Below, one piece after another: positions 53,687-62,587 of a DNA stretch of 64,000 nucleotides. Both the position numbers and the translations under genes were made by a program. The notes beneath the pieces are model-generated. The model did not search any database, was not told the origin of the DNA, and saw only the letters and a list, made by a program, of their open reading frames with translations. Source of the stretch: Streptomyces sp. AW19M42 (GTDB lineage Bacteria; Actinomycetota; Actinomycetes; Streptomycetales; Streptomycetaceae). The stretch spans positions 1 to 64,000 of the forward strand of contig CBRG010000137.1 of the NCBI GenBank assembly GCA_000470535.1, written 5' to 3'. The number at the start of each line of letters is the position of its first letter. The first letter of the stretch is position 1.

Positions 53687-56600
53687 CCCGCCTCCCCACC
53701 CCGCGGCGTTCCCGCTGGCAACCTCTGCGCATCGGGCTCGTCGACCTGTTCCACTACGACGTGGAGGAGTTCCACTTCCGGGACGGGCGCCTGTTGCTGC
53801 GCGGCAACAACGGCACCGGTAAGTCCAAGGTGCTCGCCCTGACCCTGCCGTTCCTGCTCGACGGCGACCTCAGTCCGCGTCGTGTCGAACCCGACGGCGA
53901 CCCGGGCAAGCGGATGGAGTGGAACCTGCTCCTCGGTGGCGAGCACCCGCACACCGAACGACTCGGCTACACCTGGATCGAATTCGGCAGGCTCGACGAC
54001 GCGACCGGCGAGCAGCACTTCCGCACGCTGCTGTGCGGGCTCAAGGCCGTCAGCGGGCGGGGCATCGCCCGACACTGGTACGCCGTCACCCGCCAGCGCG
54101 TCGACCACGGCTCCACCGAACGAACGGAGGAGAGCTTCCGGCTCCTCGACGCCACCGGCACGGCCCTGTCCAGGGACCGTCTTGCCGAGGCCGTCGCCGG
54201 GCACGGCATGGTGTACGACCAGGCCAAGGCTTACCGCAGGGCCGTCGACGAAGCGCTCTTCGGCCTCGGAGAGCAGCGTTACGCGGCCCTGGTCGACCTG
54301 CTCATCCAGCTGCGCCAGCCCCAGCTCTCCAAGCGGCCCAACGAAGCCGCTCTCTCCCGCGCCCTCACCGAGGCGCTGCCGCCCGTGGACCAGGCCGTCA
54401 TCGCCGACGTGGCCGAGGCGTTCCGCTCCCTGGACGAGGAGAAGGACGAGCTGGCCGCCGCGTCCGCCGCCGAGCGGGCCGCCTCCGCCTTCTTGGAGCA
54501 CTACCGGCGGTACGCCCGGATCGCCACCCGGCGCCGCGCCCGGCTCCCTCGCACCGAGCACTCCCGCTACGAGCGCGTGCAGCGAGATCTGGCCGAGGAC
54601 CAGGAGCGCCGAACCCGGGCAGAGGAGAAGCGAGCGGCGGCCGAAGCGGAGATCAGCTCCCTGGCCGAGACCGGTGAACGTCTGCGGGCCCAGGAGGCAG
54701 CGCTGCGCGAGGCGCCCGAGATGCGCGACGCCCGAGAGCTGGAGCACGCCGCCCAGGCCGTGACGCGAACCGGGCAGGCGGCGGACCGGGCGCGGGAGGA
54801 CCGGCAGCAGGCGGACGCGCTTCACGCCAAGGCCCTCGGACGGCTCGGCGCCGCCGACAACCGGCTGCGTGCGGCGCGGGGCCGCGCTGAAGAGACCTGC
54901 GCCCACGCGCGGGAGCAGGCGGCCGCTGGGCACGTCGCCCTGCCGGCGGACGGCCTGCTGCCCGGGCCCGAATCGCGGCGGGCCGTCGAGGAAGCCACGG
55001 ACCGCGCCCGGCGAGGGCTCGGCCACATCGAGGGCCGCCTCGAAGTGTCCGAGCAGGCCGCCGCCGAGCACCGTCGGGCGTCGGGCCGTCTCGACGAGGC
55101 GGAGACCGACCTCGCGCTGGCTGCCGAGACGCACGGCGAGGCGGAGGAGAACGCGGCGCGGGCGGGCCGGGCCCTCCTGGACGACGTACGCGAACGCGCC
55201 CGCGCCTGGAAGGAGCTGTCCTACGCCGACGCGACGGGCCTCCTGGACGAACTCCAGGAGTGGACCCGCCACCTCGACGGCCCCTACCCGGCGCGGGTCT
55301 CGGCCACCCGGGCGCACACCGCCCGCTCGGTGGACCTCGCCGACCAGGCGGCCGAAGCCGCCCGCGCGACCACGGAGCTGGCAGAGCGCACCGCCGAGGC
55401 CCGTCGCGAGCTCACCGCACTGGAATCCGGCGCCGGACGCGAACCCCGGCCCCCGGCGACGCGCACGCCCGGCCTACGCGAAACGCTGCCGGGCGCGCCG
55501 CTCTGGCGCCTGGTCGACTTCCGCGACGAACTGCCCGAAGCCGGCCGTGCCGGGCTCGAAGCGGCGCTCGAAGCCTCCGGCCTCCTCGACGCCTGGGTGC
55601 TGCCCGACGGCTCCGCCCTCGCCGTGGACGGACACGATGTCCTTCTCTCCCCGTCGAACGGGCCGGTGAGCGGCCCCTCACTGGCAGACGTGCTGTGCCC
55701 GGCCGTGGACCACGGAGATGGACAAGCCCCTGTCCTTGACGAGACGACGGTGACCCGACTGCTCGCCGCCATCGGCCTCGACGGCGGGGGAGGAGCCACG
55801 ACATGGGCTGCACCCGACGGGCGCTTCCGGGTCGGTGCGCTCACCGGTACATGGGCCAAGCCCGCCGCCACGTACATCGGGGAGGGCGCACGCGAAGCAG
55901 CGCGCCGGGCCCGGGTCGCGGTTCTCGGAATTGAACTCGCCTCTCTGCGCGAGGAGTCAGAGAATCTCGCAGTTCGGTCCGCGGCGATCGCGGCACGCCG
56001 GCGCACGCTCGACGCCGAGCTCGCAGGCGTCCCCGACGAGTCGCCGCTCACCAGGGCACACGCGCTCGTCAGCGCCGCGGCGGAGACCGTTCGCACGGCC
56101 CGTACCCGGTACGAGGGGCGCGCCGCCGAGGGTATCGAGGCGGCGGAGCTCGCCGAGCGGGCCGCCGCCGATCTCACCGAGGCTGCCGCTGATCTGGGGC
56201 TGCCCGCCGAACGGGCCGGACTCACCGCCGTGCGTCACGCCCTCGGCTCCCTCGCCACCGCGCTGGCGGCTCTGTGGCCCGCGCTGCGCGAACAAGGGGA
56301 GGCCACACGGCAGGTGGACGACGAGCGTGCCGAGGAGGCCGAGGCGGAGCAGCGGGTCGTCGACCTCGCCCAGCGGGCGGAAGAGGCGGCGCGCGAGGCG
56401 GCGGCGGCCGATGAGCGGCACCGGACTCTGCGTTCCACCGTCGGCGCCGCCGTCGCCGAACTCCAACGGCGCCTCGCCGAGGCCATCGAGGCACAGCGGA
56501 TCTGTGAGACCGACCGGAAGAAGGCCGGGCAGCGTCACGCCCAGGCGGACCGGGAGGCGAGCCGGGCCGAGGGGCGGATCGAGCAGCTGGAGAAGGACCT

Positions 56601-57798
56601 CGCCGAAGTCGTTGACGCACGTGCGGAGGCCATTGCCGCGCTCCAGCGTTTCACGGCCACCGGCCTGGTCGCGGTCGCGCTGCCCGAGGTCACCGTCCCC
56701 GCCTCGGACGACGGCCACTGGGCCGCGACCCCGGCCATCGCGTTCGCCCGTGCCATCGACTCCGGTCTGTCGCCCGTCGACGACACGGACGCGGCCTGGG
56801 AACGCGTCCAGCGCCGACTCAGCGAGGAACTCAAGGCCCTTCAGGACGTTCTGTCCCGGCACGGACACAGCGCGTCCGCCCGCATGGTCGAGGACGGCAT
56901 GGTCGTCGACATCGTCTACCAGGGCCGTGAGCGTGCCGTACCCGAACTCGCCGAAGCGCTCACCACAGAGGTGGGGGAGCTCACCCGCATCCTGTCCGCA
57001 CACGAACGCGAGATCCTCGAAACCCACTTGATCACCGAGGTCGCCGGCACCCTCCAGGAACTCATCGGTGCCGCCGAGCGACAGGTGCGGGACATGAACA
57101 CCGAACTGGAGGATCGCCCCACCTCCACCGGGATGAGACTCCGGCTGGTGTGGCGGGCCTCGCGCAAGGCCCCGTCCGGACTGGCCCAAGCCCGCGAGAG
57201 GCTGCGCCAGTCCGCGGACGCCTGGACTTCGGAGGACCGCGCGGCGGTGGGCGAGTTCCTCCAGGCCCAGATCGCCCGCCAGCAGTCCGACGACGGTTCG
57301 GGCAGCTGGCTCGAGCACCTCACCGCTGCGCTCGACTACCGCTCCTGGCACGAATTCGGCGTCGAACGTCACCAGCACGGGCGGTGGGTTCCCGCCACCG
57401 GCCCCGCATCCGGAGGCGAACGCGTCCTCGCCGTGTCCGTACCGCTGTTCGCCGCCGCCTCCTCGCACTACGCCAGCGCGGGCAGCCCGCACGCGCCCCG
57501 CCTGGTCACGCTGGACGAGGCGTTCGCCGGCGTGGACGACGACTCCCGCGCCAAGTGCCTCGGCCTCCTGAGCGCCTTTGACCTCGATGTGGTCATGACC
57601 AGCGAACGGGAGTGGGCCTGCTACCCGCAGGTGCCCGGCATCGCCATCGCCCAGCTGTCCCGGATCGACGAGGTGGCGGCGGTCCTCGTCACCCGGTGGG
57701 AATGGGACGGCACGCGACGGCAGCGCCGCGAGGACCCCGTACGGCACGCGCTCCAGGAGACGGCCGGTGTGGCGGAGGCCGAGCCGCTGTGGAGCTGA
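53683..57798 (+). CDS. jetC: JetC of type III Wadjet (TIGR02680), SMC/MukB-like ATPase
   Basis: A 1371-residue SMC-like protein starting at GTG 53683 in the jetB stop. Walker A GNNGTGKSK lies at residues 41-49. Long Arg/Glu/Ala-rich coiled coils run through about 250-480 and 700-1000 with a hinge-like globular region between. The signature motif SGGE is near residue 1243 and Walker B LVTLDEAF near 1277. In Wadjet, JetABC forms a loop-extruding motor that detects small circular DNA. All ATPase motifs are intact. It overlaps jetD by ten bases. Confidence 0.92.
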   Translation: MTRLPTPRRSRWQPLRIGLVDLFHYDVEEFHFRDGRLLLRGNNGTGKSKVLALTLPFLLDGDLSPRRVEPDGDPGKRMEWNLLLGGEHPHTERLGYTWIEFGRLDDATGEQHFRTLLCGLKAVSGRGIARHWYAVTRQRVDHGSTERTEESFRLLDATGTALSRDRLAEAVAGHGMVYDQAKAYRRAVDEALFGLGEQRYAALVDLLIQLRQPQLSKRPNEAALSRALTEALPPVDQAVIADVAEAFRSLDEEKDELAAASAAERAASAFLEHYRRYARIATRRRARLPRTEHSRYERVQRDLAEDQERRTRAEEKRAAAEAEISSLAETGERLRAQEAALREAPEMRDARELEHAAQAVTRTGQAADRAREDRQQADALHAKALGRLGAADNRLRAARGRAEETCAHAREQAAAGHVALPADGLLPGPESRRAVEEATDRARRGLGHIEGRLEVSEQAAAEHRRASGRLDEAETDLALAAETHGEAEENAARAGRALLDDVRERARAWKELSYADATGLLDELQEWTRHLDGPYPARVSATRAHTARSVDLADQAAEAARATTELAERTAEARRELTALESGAGREPRPPATRTPGLRETLPGAPLWRLVDFRDELPEAGRAGLEAALEASGLLDAWVLPDGSALAVDGHDVLLSPSNGPVSGPSLADVLCPAVDHGDGQAPVLDETTVTRLLAAIGLDGGGGATTWAAPDGRFRVGALTGTWAKPAATYIGEGAREAARRARVAVLGIELASLREESENLAVRSAAIAARRRTLDAELAGVPDESPLTRAHALVSAAAETVRTARTRYEGRAAEGIEAAELAERAAADLTEAAADLGLPAERAGLTAVRHALGSLATALAALWPALREQGEATRQVDDERAEEAEAEQRVVDLAQRAEEAAREAAAADERHRTLRSTVGAAVAELQRRLAEAIEAQRICETDRKKAGQRHAQADREASRAEGRIEQLEKDLAEVVDARAEAIAALQRFTATGLVAVALPEVTVPASDDGHWAATPAIAFARAIDSGLSPVDDTDAAWERVQRRLSEELKALQDVLSRHGHSASARMVEDGMVVDIVYQGRERAVPELAEALTTEVGELTRILSAHEREILETHLITEVAGTLQELIGAAERQVRDMNTELEDRPTSTGMRLRLVWRASRKAPSGLAQARERLRQSADAWTSEDRAAVGEFLQAQIARQQSDDGSGSWLEHLTAALDYRSWHEFGVERHQHGRWVPATGPASGGERVLAVSVPLFAAASSHYASAGSPHAPRLVTLDEAFAGVDDDSRAKCLGLLSAFDLDVVMTSEREWACYPQVPGIAIAQLSRIDEVAAVLVTRWEWDGTRRQRREDPVRHALQETAGVAEAEPLWS

Positions 57799-59048
57799 CC
57801 CACGGGCCCGAGCCCGGCACCGAAGCAGTCGACAGCCCGCGGCTGGCCAGGCTGCTCGGCACGCCGGACCTCTCCTGGCTCGTCGAACGAGCACGCCGAC
57901 GACTGGTGGCCGGGCAGCCCATGACTGGTTCCGTGTCCCTGGCCGATCCCACTCCGGCCCAGCGAGCAGCGGCCGAACGACTTCTCGCCCGGGCCCCCGG
58001 TGGCGGCAGGTCTCTGACCGTACGGCTGGAAGCGGTCGACGCCGTACTGCGCCGTTCGGGCGCAAGCCCGAACGGCCTCGCCGCTGCGGTCGCTCTGCTC
58101 ACCGGGCCTATCACGTCGCTCGTCCAAGTCCGCCAAGAGGAGGAGGACGCCTGGAAGCGGGCGCACACGCCGCTCGACGAGCTCGTCGCTTCGGTCCCCG
58201 CGCTTGCGGAGTGGGCGGCCCGGATACGCGCCGACGGCCTGGCGCGGCGTCTGGGGCGCACACCAGACGTCACGTTCGGCCTGCTCACCCGTGTGTGTAC
58301 CGCCCTTTACGCACTCCCCGCCGTCCCGGTCGTCTCGCTACCCGCCTTCGCCGCCCGGGTCCTCGGCTGGGCTCACGCCCTTGACGACGGCACACCGCTG
58401 GCCACTCTCACTCTGTCCGGGGCCCGTGCGCTGACCGGTTTCCACGATGGTCAGGGCGCCGAATGGCGACGTGAGGCCTGGGCCTCGGTAGGGCTGTTGC
58501 GGGACGAGCTGTCCTCGACCGTCCTCACCCTGAACCTGCGCGGCACCCCGGCCCTGGACCGCCTGGCCGAAGACGGCGAACCCTGTGTGCTCACCCTTCG
58601 CCAGCTCACCCGCAGAGCTCCGGCCGTCACCGATCCTGTGGTGCGGATCTGCGAGAACCCGACCGTCCTCGCGGCGGCGGCCGACATGCTCGGCCCTGCC
58701 TGCCCGCCCCTGGTCTGCCTCCAAGGCCAGCCTTCCGCCGCCGCCCTCACACTGCTCCGGGGGTTGCACGACCACGGAGCGACCCTGTACTACCACGGGG
58801 ACTTCGACTGGGGAGGGCTCCGGATCGCCGGCGTCCTTCGCCGCCGCGTCCCCTGGCTGCCTTGGCGCTACACGGCCGCGGACTACCGCGCCGCCGTGCT
58901 CCGCTGTGCCCAACCTCCGTTGTCACCGCTCGTCAGCACCCCGACGGAGACCCCCTGGGAGCCCGCACTCGCTACGGCCGTCGCCGAACTCGGTGTTCGT
59001 GTCGAGGAGGAGAGGGAGCTGGAGCTGCTGTTGTCCGATCTCACGTGA
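57789..59048 (+). CDS. jetD: JetD of type III Wadjet (TIGR02679/DUF2399), Toprim nuclease
   Basis: A 419-residue protein starting at GTG 57789, within the last codons of jetC. The N-terminal DUF3323-like region leads to a DUF2399 Toprim-type nuclease domain with Glu289 in ICENPTVL and Asp338/Asp340 in HGDFDWGGLRIAG. These are the metal-binding residues of topoisomerase VI-like JetD, which cuts plasmids once JetABC stalls. The catalytic residues are all present. It is the last gene of the operon; no terminator hairpin is obvious directly after it. Confidence 0.9.
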   Translation: MELTHGPEPGTEAVDSPRLARLLGTPDLSWLVERARRRLVAGQPMTGSVSLADPTPAQRAAAERLLARAPGGGRSLTVRLEAVDAVLRRSGASPNGLAAAVALLTGPITSLVQVRQEEEDAWKRAHTPLDELVASVPALAEWAARIRADGLARRLGRTPDVTFGLLTRVCTALYALPAVPVVSLPAFAARVLGWAHALDDGTPLATLTLSGARALTGFHDGQGAEWRREAWASVGLLRDELSSTVLTLNLRGTPALDRLAEDGEPCVLTLRQLTRRAPAVTDPVVRICENPTVLAAAADMLGPACPPLVCLQGQPSAAALTLLRGLHDHGATLYYHGDFDWGGLRIAGVLRRRVPWLPWRYTAADYRAAVLRCAQPPLSPLVSTPTETPWEPALATAVAELGVRVEEERELELLLSDLT

Positions 59049-59442
59049 GGATCGTGACCGTCCGGCTGGGCAGGGGCATTGAGAGTGAACCGTTCCGGGT
59101 TCGGCGGAGACATTAGCAGGGCGGTGATGGGGTTCTCCCGGTGCAGCGCGAAGTCGTTGGCGTCCGAGACCGAGGAGTTCCTCCGCCCGGGTGCGGGGTG
59201 TTGTCGGCCGGCGGGCCTGGCCCATGATGTTGGTCGGAAAGATGGTGCGGGGCATGACAGGTGAGCTGGCCTCCGGAGCCGGTGGGGGTGGACCCGATGG
59301 GTGACATGGCTTCGGCGGCCTGTTCACCGGCTGTCGGCCATGACGCTCGTTTGACGCTCCAGGCCGCCACACGCAGGACGGCGAACTGAGAAATGGTCTC
59401 TGACCTGGGCTTTTCCATCACGTGCTCAGGCCGACATCTTTT
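59049..59442. other. Gene-poor segment between jetD and the right att copy
   Basis: About 390 bases with only short frames. The second GACGCT-N5-GACGCT pair is here. I see no integrase gene and no tRNA. Confidence 0.6.
59342..59358. repeat. GACGCT-N5-GACGCT repeat, inside the right end of the element
   Basis: GACGCT at 59342 and 59353, 11-base phasing, 85 bases before the right att copy. Confidence 0.6.
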
Positions 59443-59501
59443 CGATGACGCATCACGTGGAGTGCGTGGCGATTCTGGAGCCGGTGAAGAAGGACGACTG
59501 A
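59443..59501 (+). repeat. attR-like direct repeat of the methyltransferase 3' end
   Basis: It matches 48014-48072 at 57 of 59 positions, including the stop codon; the following CTGCGG also agrees after one mismatch. The bases in front are only loosely similar to the gene, so this copy encodes just the last 20 codons. Confidence 0.88.
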
Positions 59502-59560
59502 GCTGCGGGTCCGGACGGTGTGTGCGTTAGGCGCCCCGTGGGGGTTGCAGGCGATTTCCT

Positions 59561-59586
59561 GACGCTGGAATGACGCTCGTGACACT
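59561..59586. repeat. GACGCT-N5-GACGCT repeat, outside the right att copy
   Basis: GACGCT at 59561 and 59572, followed by GACACT at 59581. Its presence beyond attR suggests a second element or its remains to the right. Confidence 0.6.
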
Positions 59587-59791
59587 AGTCTTGATGGTGT
59601 TTCAGGAAAACGGTTGAACAGGTCAGGCGCTGTTGAGGCAGCAAGGGTATACGGGGCGCCTAGGTAGTTGACGCTGAAGCGCAGAGCTGCCGGTTCCGGC
59701 TGATTGGATCTTCTGGAGACCAGGCGGTCTTTCGGCTGTCTCACACCCATGCCCATTGAAGCGGCCCGGTAGTCCCGGGAAGGTCCCAGAT

Positions 59792-59815
59792 GGGCCCCGG
59801 TGCAGACCGGGGCCC
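59792..59815. terminator. Hairpin terminator in the accessory region
   Basis: GGGCCCCGGT and ACCGGGGCCC stem with a 4-base loop followed by TTTCGG. No gene directly upstream is recognised; 59502-60078 otherwise shows nothing coding. Confidence 0.7.
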
Positions 59816-60078
59816 TTTCGGCTCTGGTGACGGTGAGGCAGTGCGGTTAGGGCTGATCGAGGGGTAGCGCGGCTCCTCGAATGTCCCGATGCCGACGACG
59901 GTCACCAGAGGCTGGCGTAACGGTCAGGGTGTTGTGTACGGCGTGTGCACCCGTTCGTTGATGTGCGCCCGGTGTCGATGGGTGACTGAAAGTGTGCGAC
60001 ACCATTAGCAGAGTCCTGCACGTGCCTTATGGTAAGCGATCTTGGCCAGTAGGCCGGCCTGTCATTTTGGGAAGTTCC

Positions 60079-60774
60079 ATGCGTACTGCGGTGCGTGCGG
60101 CGGGAGTTACCGCTGTTCTGTCTCTTGCCTTCGTGGCAGTCTGTTCATCATCGGACTCGAGCTCCGCAGCGCCAAAGACGAAGCCGAAGGTGGTCGACGT
60201 GCCGACGGGCATGGTCATCGAAGAAGGCAAACGGGCGACGACCGCTCCGAATGTGGTGCCGAAGTCCATGTCCAAAGTGCACAAGGCGCCGAAAGGCACG
60301 GTCGTTGAAGTGGGCAAACTGGCGATGACTACCCCCGATGTGGTGCCGGACGCAGAACCTGTAAGCGCGGGCGGGACGGCGCGTTTCAGGATCAGAGACA
60401 AGAGCAACCCCTCGGTCTCGACAACGATGACGGCCACGGTCGTCAAGGTGCGGTACGTCGCCGCGCAGGAGATCGGTGCCGAGTACGGAGAGAAGGGGCA
60501 ACTCCTCGTTCTCACCCTCACGATCAAGAACATCGGGCATAGCATCGGCACCATTTCGACGGACGGGGCCGTCAAGTGGGAGGACGAGCGGACGTCCCCG
60601 CAGGACGCAACCACGCAGGACACCACGCAAGGCCCCGACCTCAACGCCAAGTACAAGCCGGGCCAGTCCGTGACGGGCTCCCTCGTACTCCGCGTCGGCC
60701 GCAAGGGCGGAACCCTGGCGTACATCGATGACCCAAGCAGCCAGGCATTCAGGGTAGCGTTCCCGAGTATGTGA
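60079..60774 (+). CDS. Probable lipoprotein with DUF4352 (immunoglobulin-like) domain
   Basis: A 231-residue protein starting at ATG 60079 after GGGAAG. A signal peptide (MRTAVRAAGVTAVLSLAFVA) leads to VAVC, a lipobox-like site with an unusual Val at -1. Next are two imperfect 18-residue repeats (GMVIEEGKRATTAPNVVP, GTVVEVGKLAMTTPDVVP) and then a DUF4352 beta-sandwich with the family ending KPGQSVTGSLVLRV. DUF4352 proteins are secreted and often lipid-anchored; their ligands are unknown. Base composition is lower in GC than the core genes, consistent with acquired DNA. Confidence 0.72.
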   Translation: MRTAVRAAGVTAVLSLAFVAVCSSSDSSSAAPKTKPKVVDVPTGMVIEEGKRATTAPNVVPKSMSKVHKAPKGTVVEVGKLAMTTPDVVPDAEPVSAGGTARFRIRDKSNPSVSTTMTATVVKVRYVAAQEIGAEYGEKGQLLVLTLTIKNIGHSIGTISTDGAVKWEDERTSPQDATTQDTTQGPDLNAKYKPGQSVTGSLVLRVGRKGGTLAYIDDPSSQAFRVAFPSM

Positions 60775-61276
60775 ACCCTCGACGTGAATGCTGGGCGTGG
60801 CAGGCCGCGCCCCTTATTTCTTGGGCAATGGATGCCCTGACCCTGTGCGTCCACCTCTCCTCGTGCACCACTCACACGCGACCAACGGGCAGGCCGACGC
60901 GGCCAGCGGGTGGTTGCGTGCTTCAGTTTGCGGGACTGGCGGCGCACCAGTCTCAAGCGATCGCGCCCGAATTGGACGTGGTTCGCTGTCAATGCCCCAG
61001 GGTGCATGGAGTTTATAGCCGACTTTCCCATAGCCGAATTCGGCAATTGGGAGTGCCGGAGCGGAAGTCCTGGAGCGCACAACGCGGCTGCGAGACACTG
61101 ATGAGGAGCCCGGCCTTCGTGTAGTTGAGCCGTTTATGGGCACTCGCACGTTCCGTCCCGATCTGGACGTTAACCCTTCCCCTTCTTTCGAACCCGAAGA
61201 TCCATTACCATCACATCTTGTTCACATCGAAGAGTTAATGGCCCGTAGTTGATGGCCTGGGGTGGGGTAGCGGAGT
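60775..61276. other. Gene-free stretch in the accessory region
   Basis: About 500 bases of comparatively AT-rich DNA (for example around 61170-61245) without a frame I can support. It probably holds the promoter of the secreted-protein gene. Confidence 0.55.
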
Positions 61277-61798
61277 ATGCACGAACGTAAGTGTGGGAGA
61301 TGGGGCTTGCTGAGCGGGGTGGCGGCGTTCACTTTCTCGGTCCTGACTGCGGCACCGGCGCTGGCCGACGAGTCGCCGGAGGTACTTCGGGAGGTGTCGG
61401 TTCCGGCAGGCACGGAGATTGTTGAGGGTGCTCTCGTGTCGTCGGGTACGGGGCCTGCCCAAGCAGGGCTGTCCAAGGCTGCTCCCACCGGCGAATGCCT
61501 CGGCCCTATCGCCGCATACGGTGTCCAGGGTTGCTTCCAGCACTATGGCGACATCACCTGGGTGGGTGACACGAAGAGTGACGGCATGTCCGCCGCCGTC
61601 GGTGTCTTCACCAGATACGGACGCGCCTCCTTCGTCTGCCTCGACACGCAGGGCGTGAACACCTGGGCCACGTGCAAGAAAAACTACTGGGAGGATGGAG
61701 ACGTGCGCCTTCAGGCCCTCCGCTATGACAGGAACACGGGAAAGTTCTACGAGCCCGAGAATTGGTCCGGCTGGATTCCGGTCGACGGCCAGTACTGA
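61277..61798 (+). CDS. Small secreted protein of unknown function, 173 aa
   Basis: A clear Sec signal peptide ends at ALA-DES (about residue 31). The mature part is about 140 residues with four cysteines (ECLGP, GCFQH, VCLDT, TCKKN) likely forming two disulfides and a Trp/Tyr-rich end (ENWSGWIPVDGQY). No family is recognised. The start ATG 61277 has only a weak purine-rich region ahead. A small disulfide-stabilised domain, such as a binding or inhibitor module, is possible. Confidence 0.65.
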   Translation: MHERKCGRWGLLSGVAAFTFSVLTAAPALADESPEVLREVSVPAGTEIVEGALVSSGTGPAQAGLSKAAPTGECLGPIAAYGVQGCFQHYGDITWVGDTKSDGMSAAVGVFTRYGRASFVCLDTQGVNTWATCKKNYWEDGDVRLQALRYDRNTGKFYEPENWSGWIPVDGQY

Positions 61799-61801
61799 TC
61801 C

Positions 61802-62383
61802 CCCGCCGACGCCGTCGACCAGGGGAGAAGCAGCAAGAAGCACGGAGGTGGCGGCTCCTTGTTCCGCGTTCTTCCAGAAGACGCCGTCGCTGTCGGTGGA
61901 GGTGTCGGCCTGGGGAATGTGCCGCATGAGGCCGGTGGACGGGATGCGGCCCGGGTTGAGGGCATTGACGAGAATCCCGTCGTCGGCCCAGTGTCGCGTT
62001 GCCTCGACGGCGAAGAGGTTCTCGGCGGTCTTCGACTGCCCTTAGGCGACCCACTCGTTGTAGGCGCGGCGTTCGAACATCGGGTCGTCGAAGTCGACGT
62101 TCGCGGCGACGTGGCCCACGGAGCTCACTGCGACGATGCGTGCCCGGTGTGCTTGTGTCAGGGCGCCGTGCAACGCGACGGCAAGCACGAAGTGGCCGAG
62201 GTGGTTCGTGGTGAACTGCATCTCCCAGCCCTCCGCGGTCCGGGCGAGGAGCATCGCCATGACTCCGGCATTGTTCACCAGAATGTCCAGGGGTTCCTGC
62301 CACGCTTTTGCGAATCTCTGCACCGAGTCCTGCTGGGCCAGGTCCAGCAGCGCGACGTTGCGGTGGGCTTTGCCGGTGGTCGC
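61802..62383 (-). pseudogene. Short-chain dehydrogenase/reductase pseudogene; catalytic Tyr codon is a stop
   Basis: On the minus strand one frame reads VALLDLAQQDSVQRFAKAW, LDILVNNAGVMA, IVAVSSVGH, then YNEWVA-stop-GQSKTAENLFAVEA and on to EQGAATSVLLAASPLVDGVGG. The stop (TAA, 62042-62044) sits exactly where the YxxxK motif should have Tyr. The N-terminal NAD(P) glycine motif is missing before about 62383, and the normal C-terminus after GVGG is missing. It is therefore truncated at both ends as well. A transposase remnant starts about 60 bases beyond the 5' end. Confidence 0.85.
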
Positions 62384-62439
62384 CGCGATGCCCCTCTGCG
62401 CGCCCCATGCAGGTCATCGAGCACGTGAGTCGTGGTCGG

Positions 62440-62587
62440 GTGGGGCGGTCGGCGGTTCTCGTCAGCTGAGACCGGCTACCGCCGAGTCAACCACCGCTAC
62501 GAGCGGAAAACAGGCAACTACCTGGCCTTTCTCGGATTGGCGGCCGCTCTCTGCTGCTACAAACGGTTCCTCAAGCTCACCATGTAG
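62440..62587 (+). pseudogene. IS5-family transposase C-terminal fragment
   Basis: The frame ending at TAG 62585-62587 encodes TGYRRVNHRYERKTGNYLAF and LGLAAALCCYKRFLKLTM, the usual C-terminus of IS5-type transposases. The DDE core is absent. It is followed by GGACAGCCCTTA, which may be the element's terminal repeat. Its position suggests that the insertion removed the 5' half of the neighbouring dehydrogenase gene. Confidence 0.72.

Noticed and set aside
59700..59820. tRNA-like target for the integrated element
   Set aside because: No T-loop (GGTTCRANTCC) or CCA-end cloverleaf could be built. The duplicated sequence is the methyltransferase 3' end instead.
60027..61082. Minus-strand 351-codon frame opposite the DUF4352 gene
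   Set aside because: The plus strand has a ribosome-binding site, signal peptide and DUF4352 domain. The antisense frame has none.
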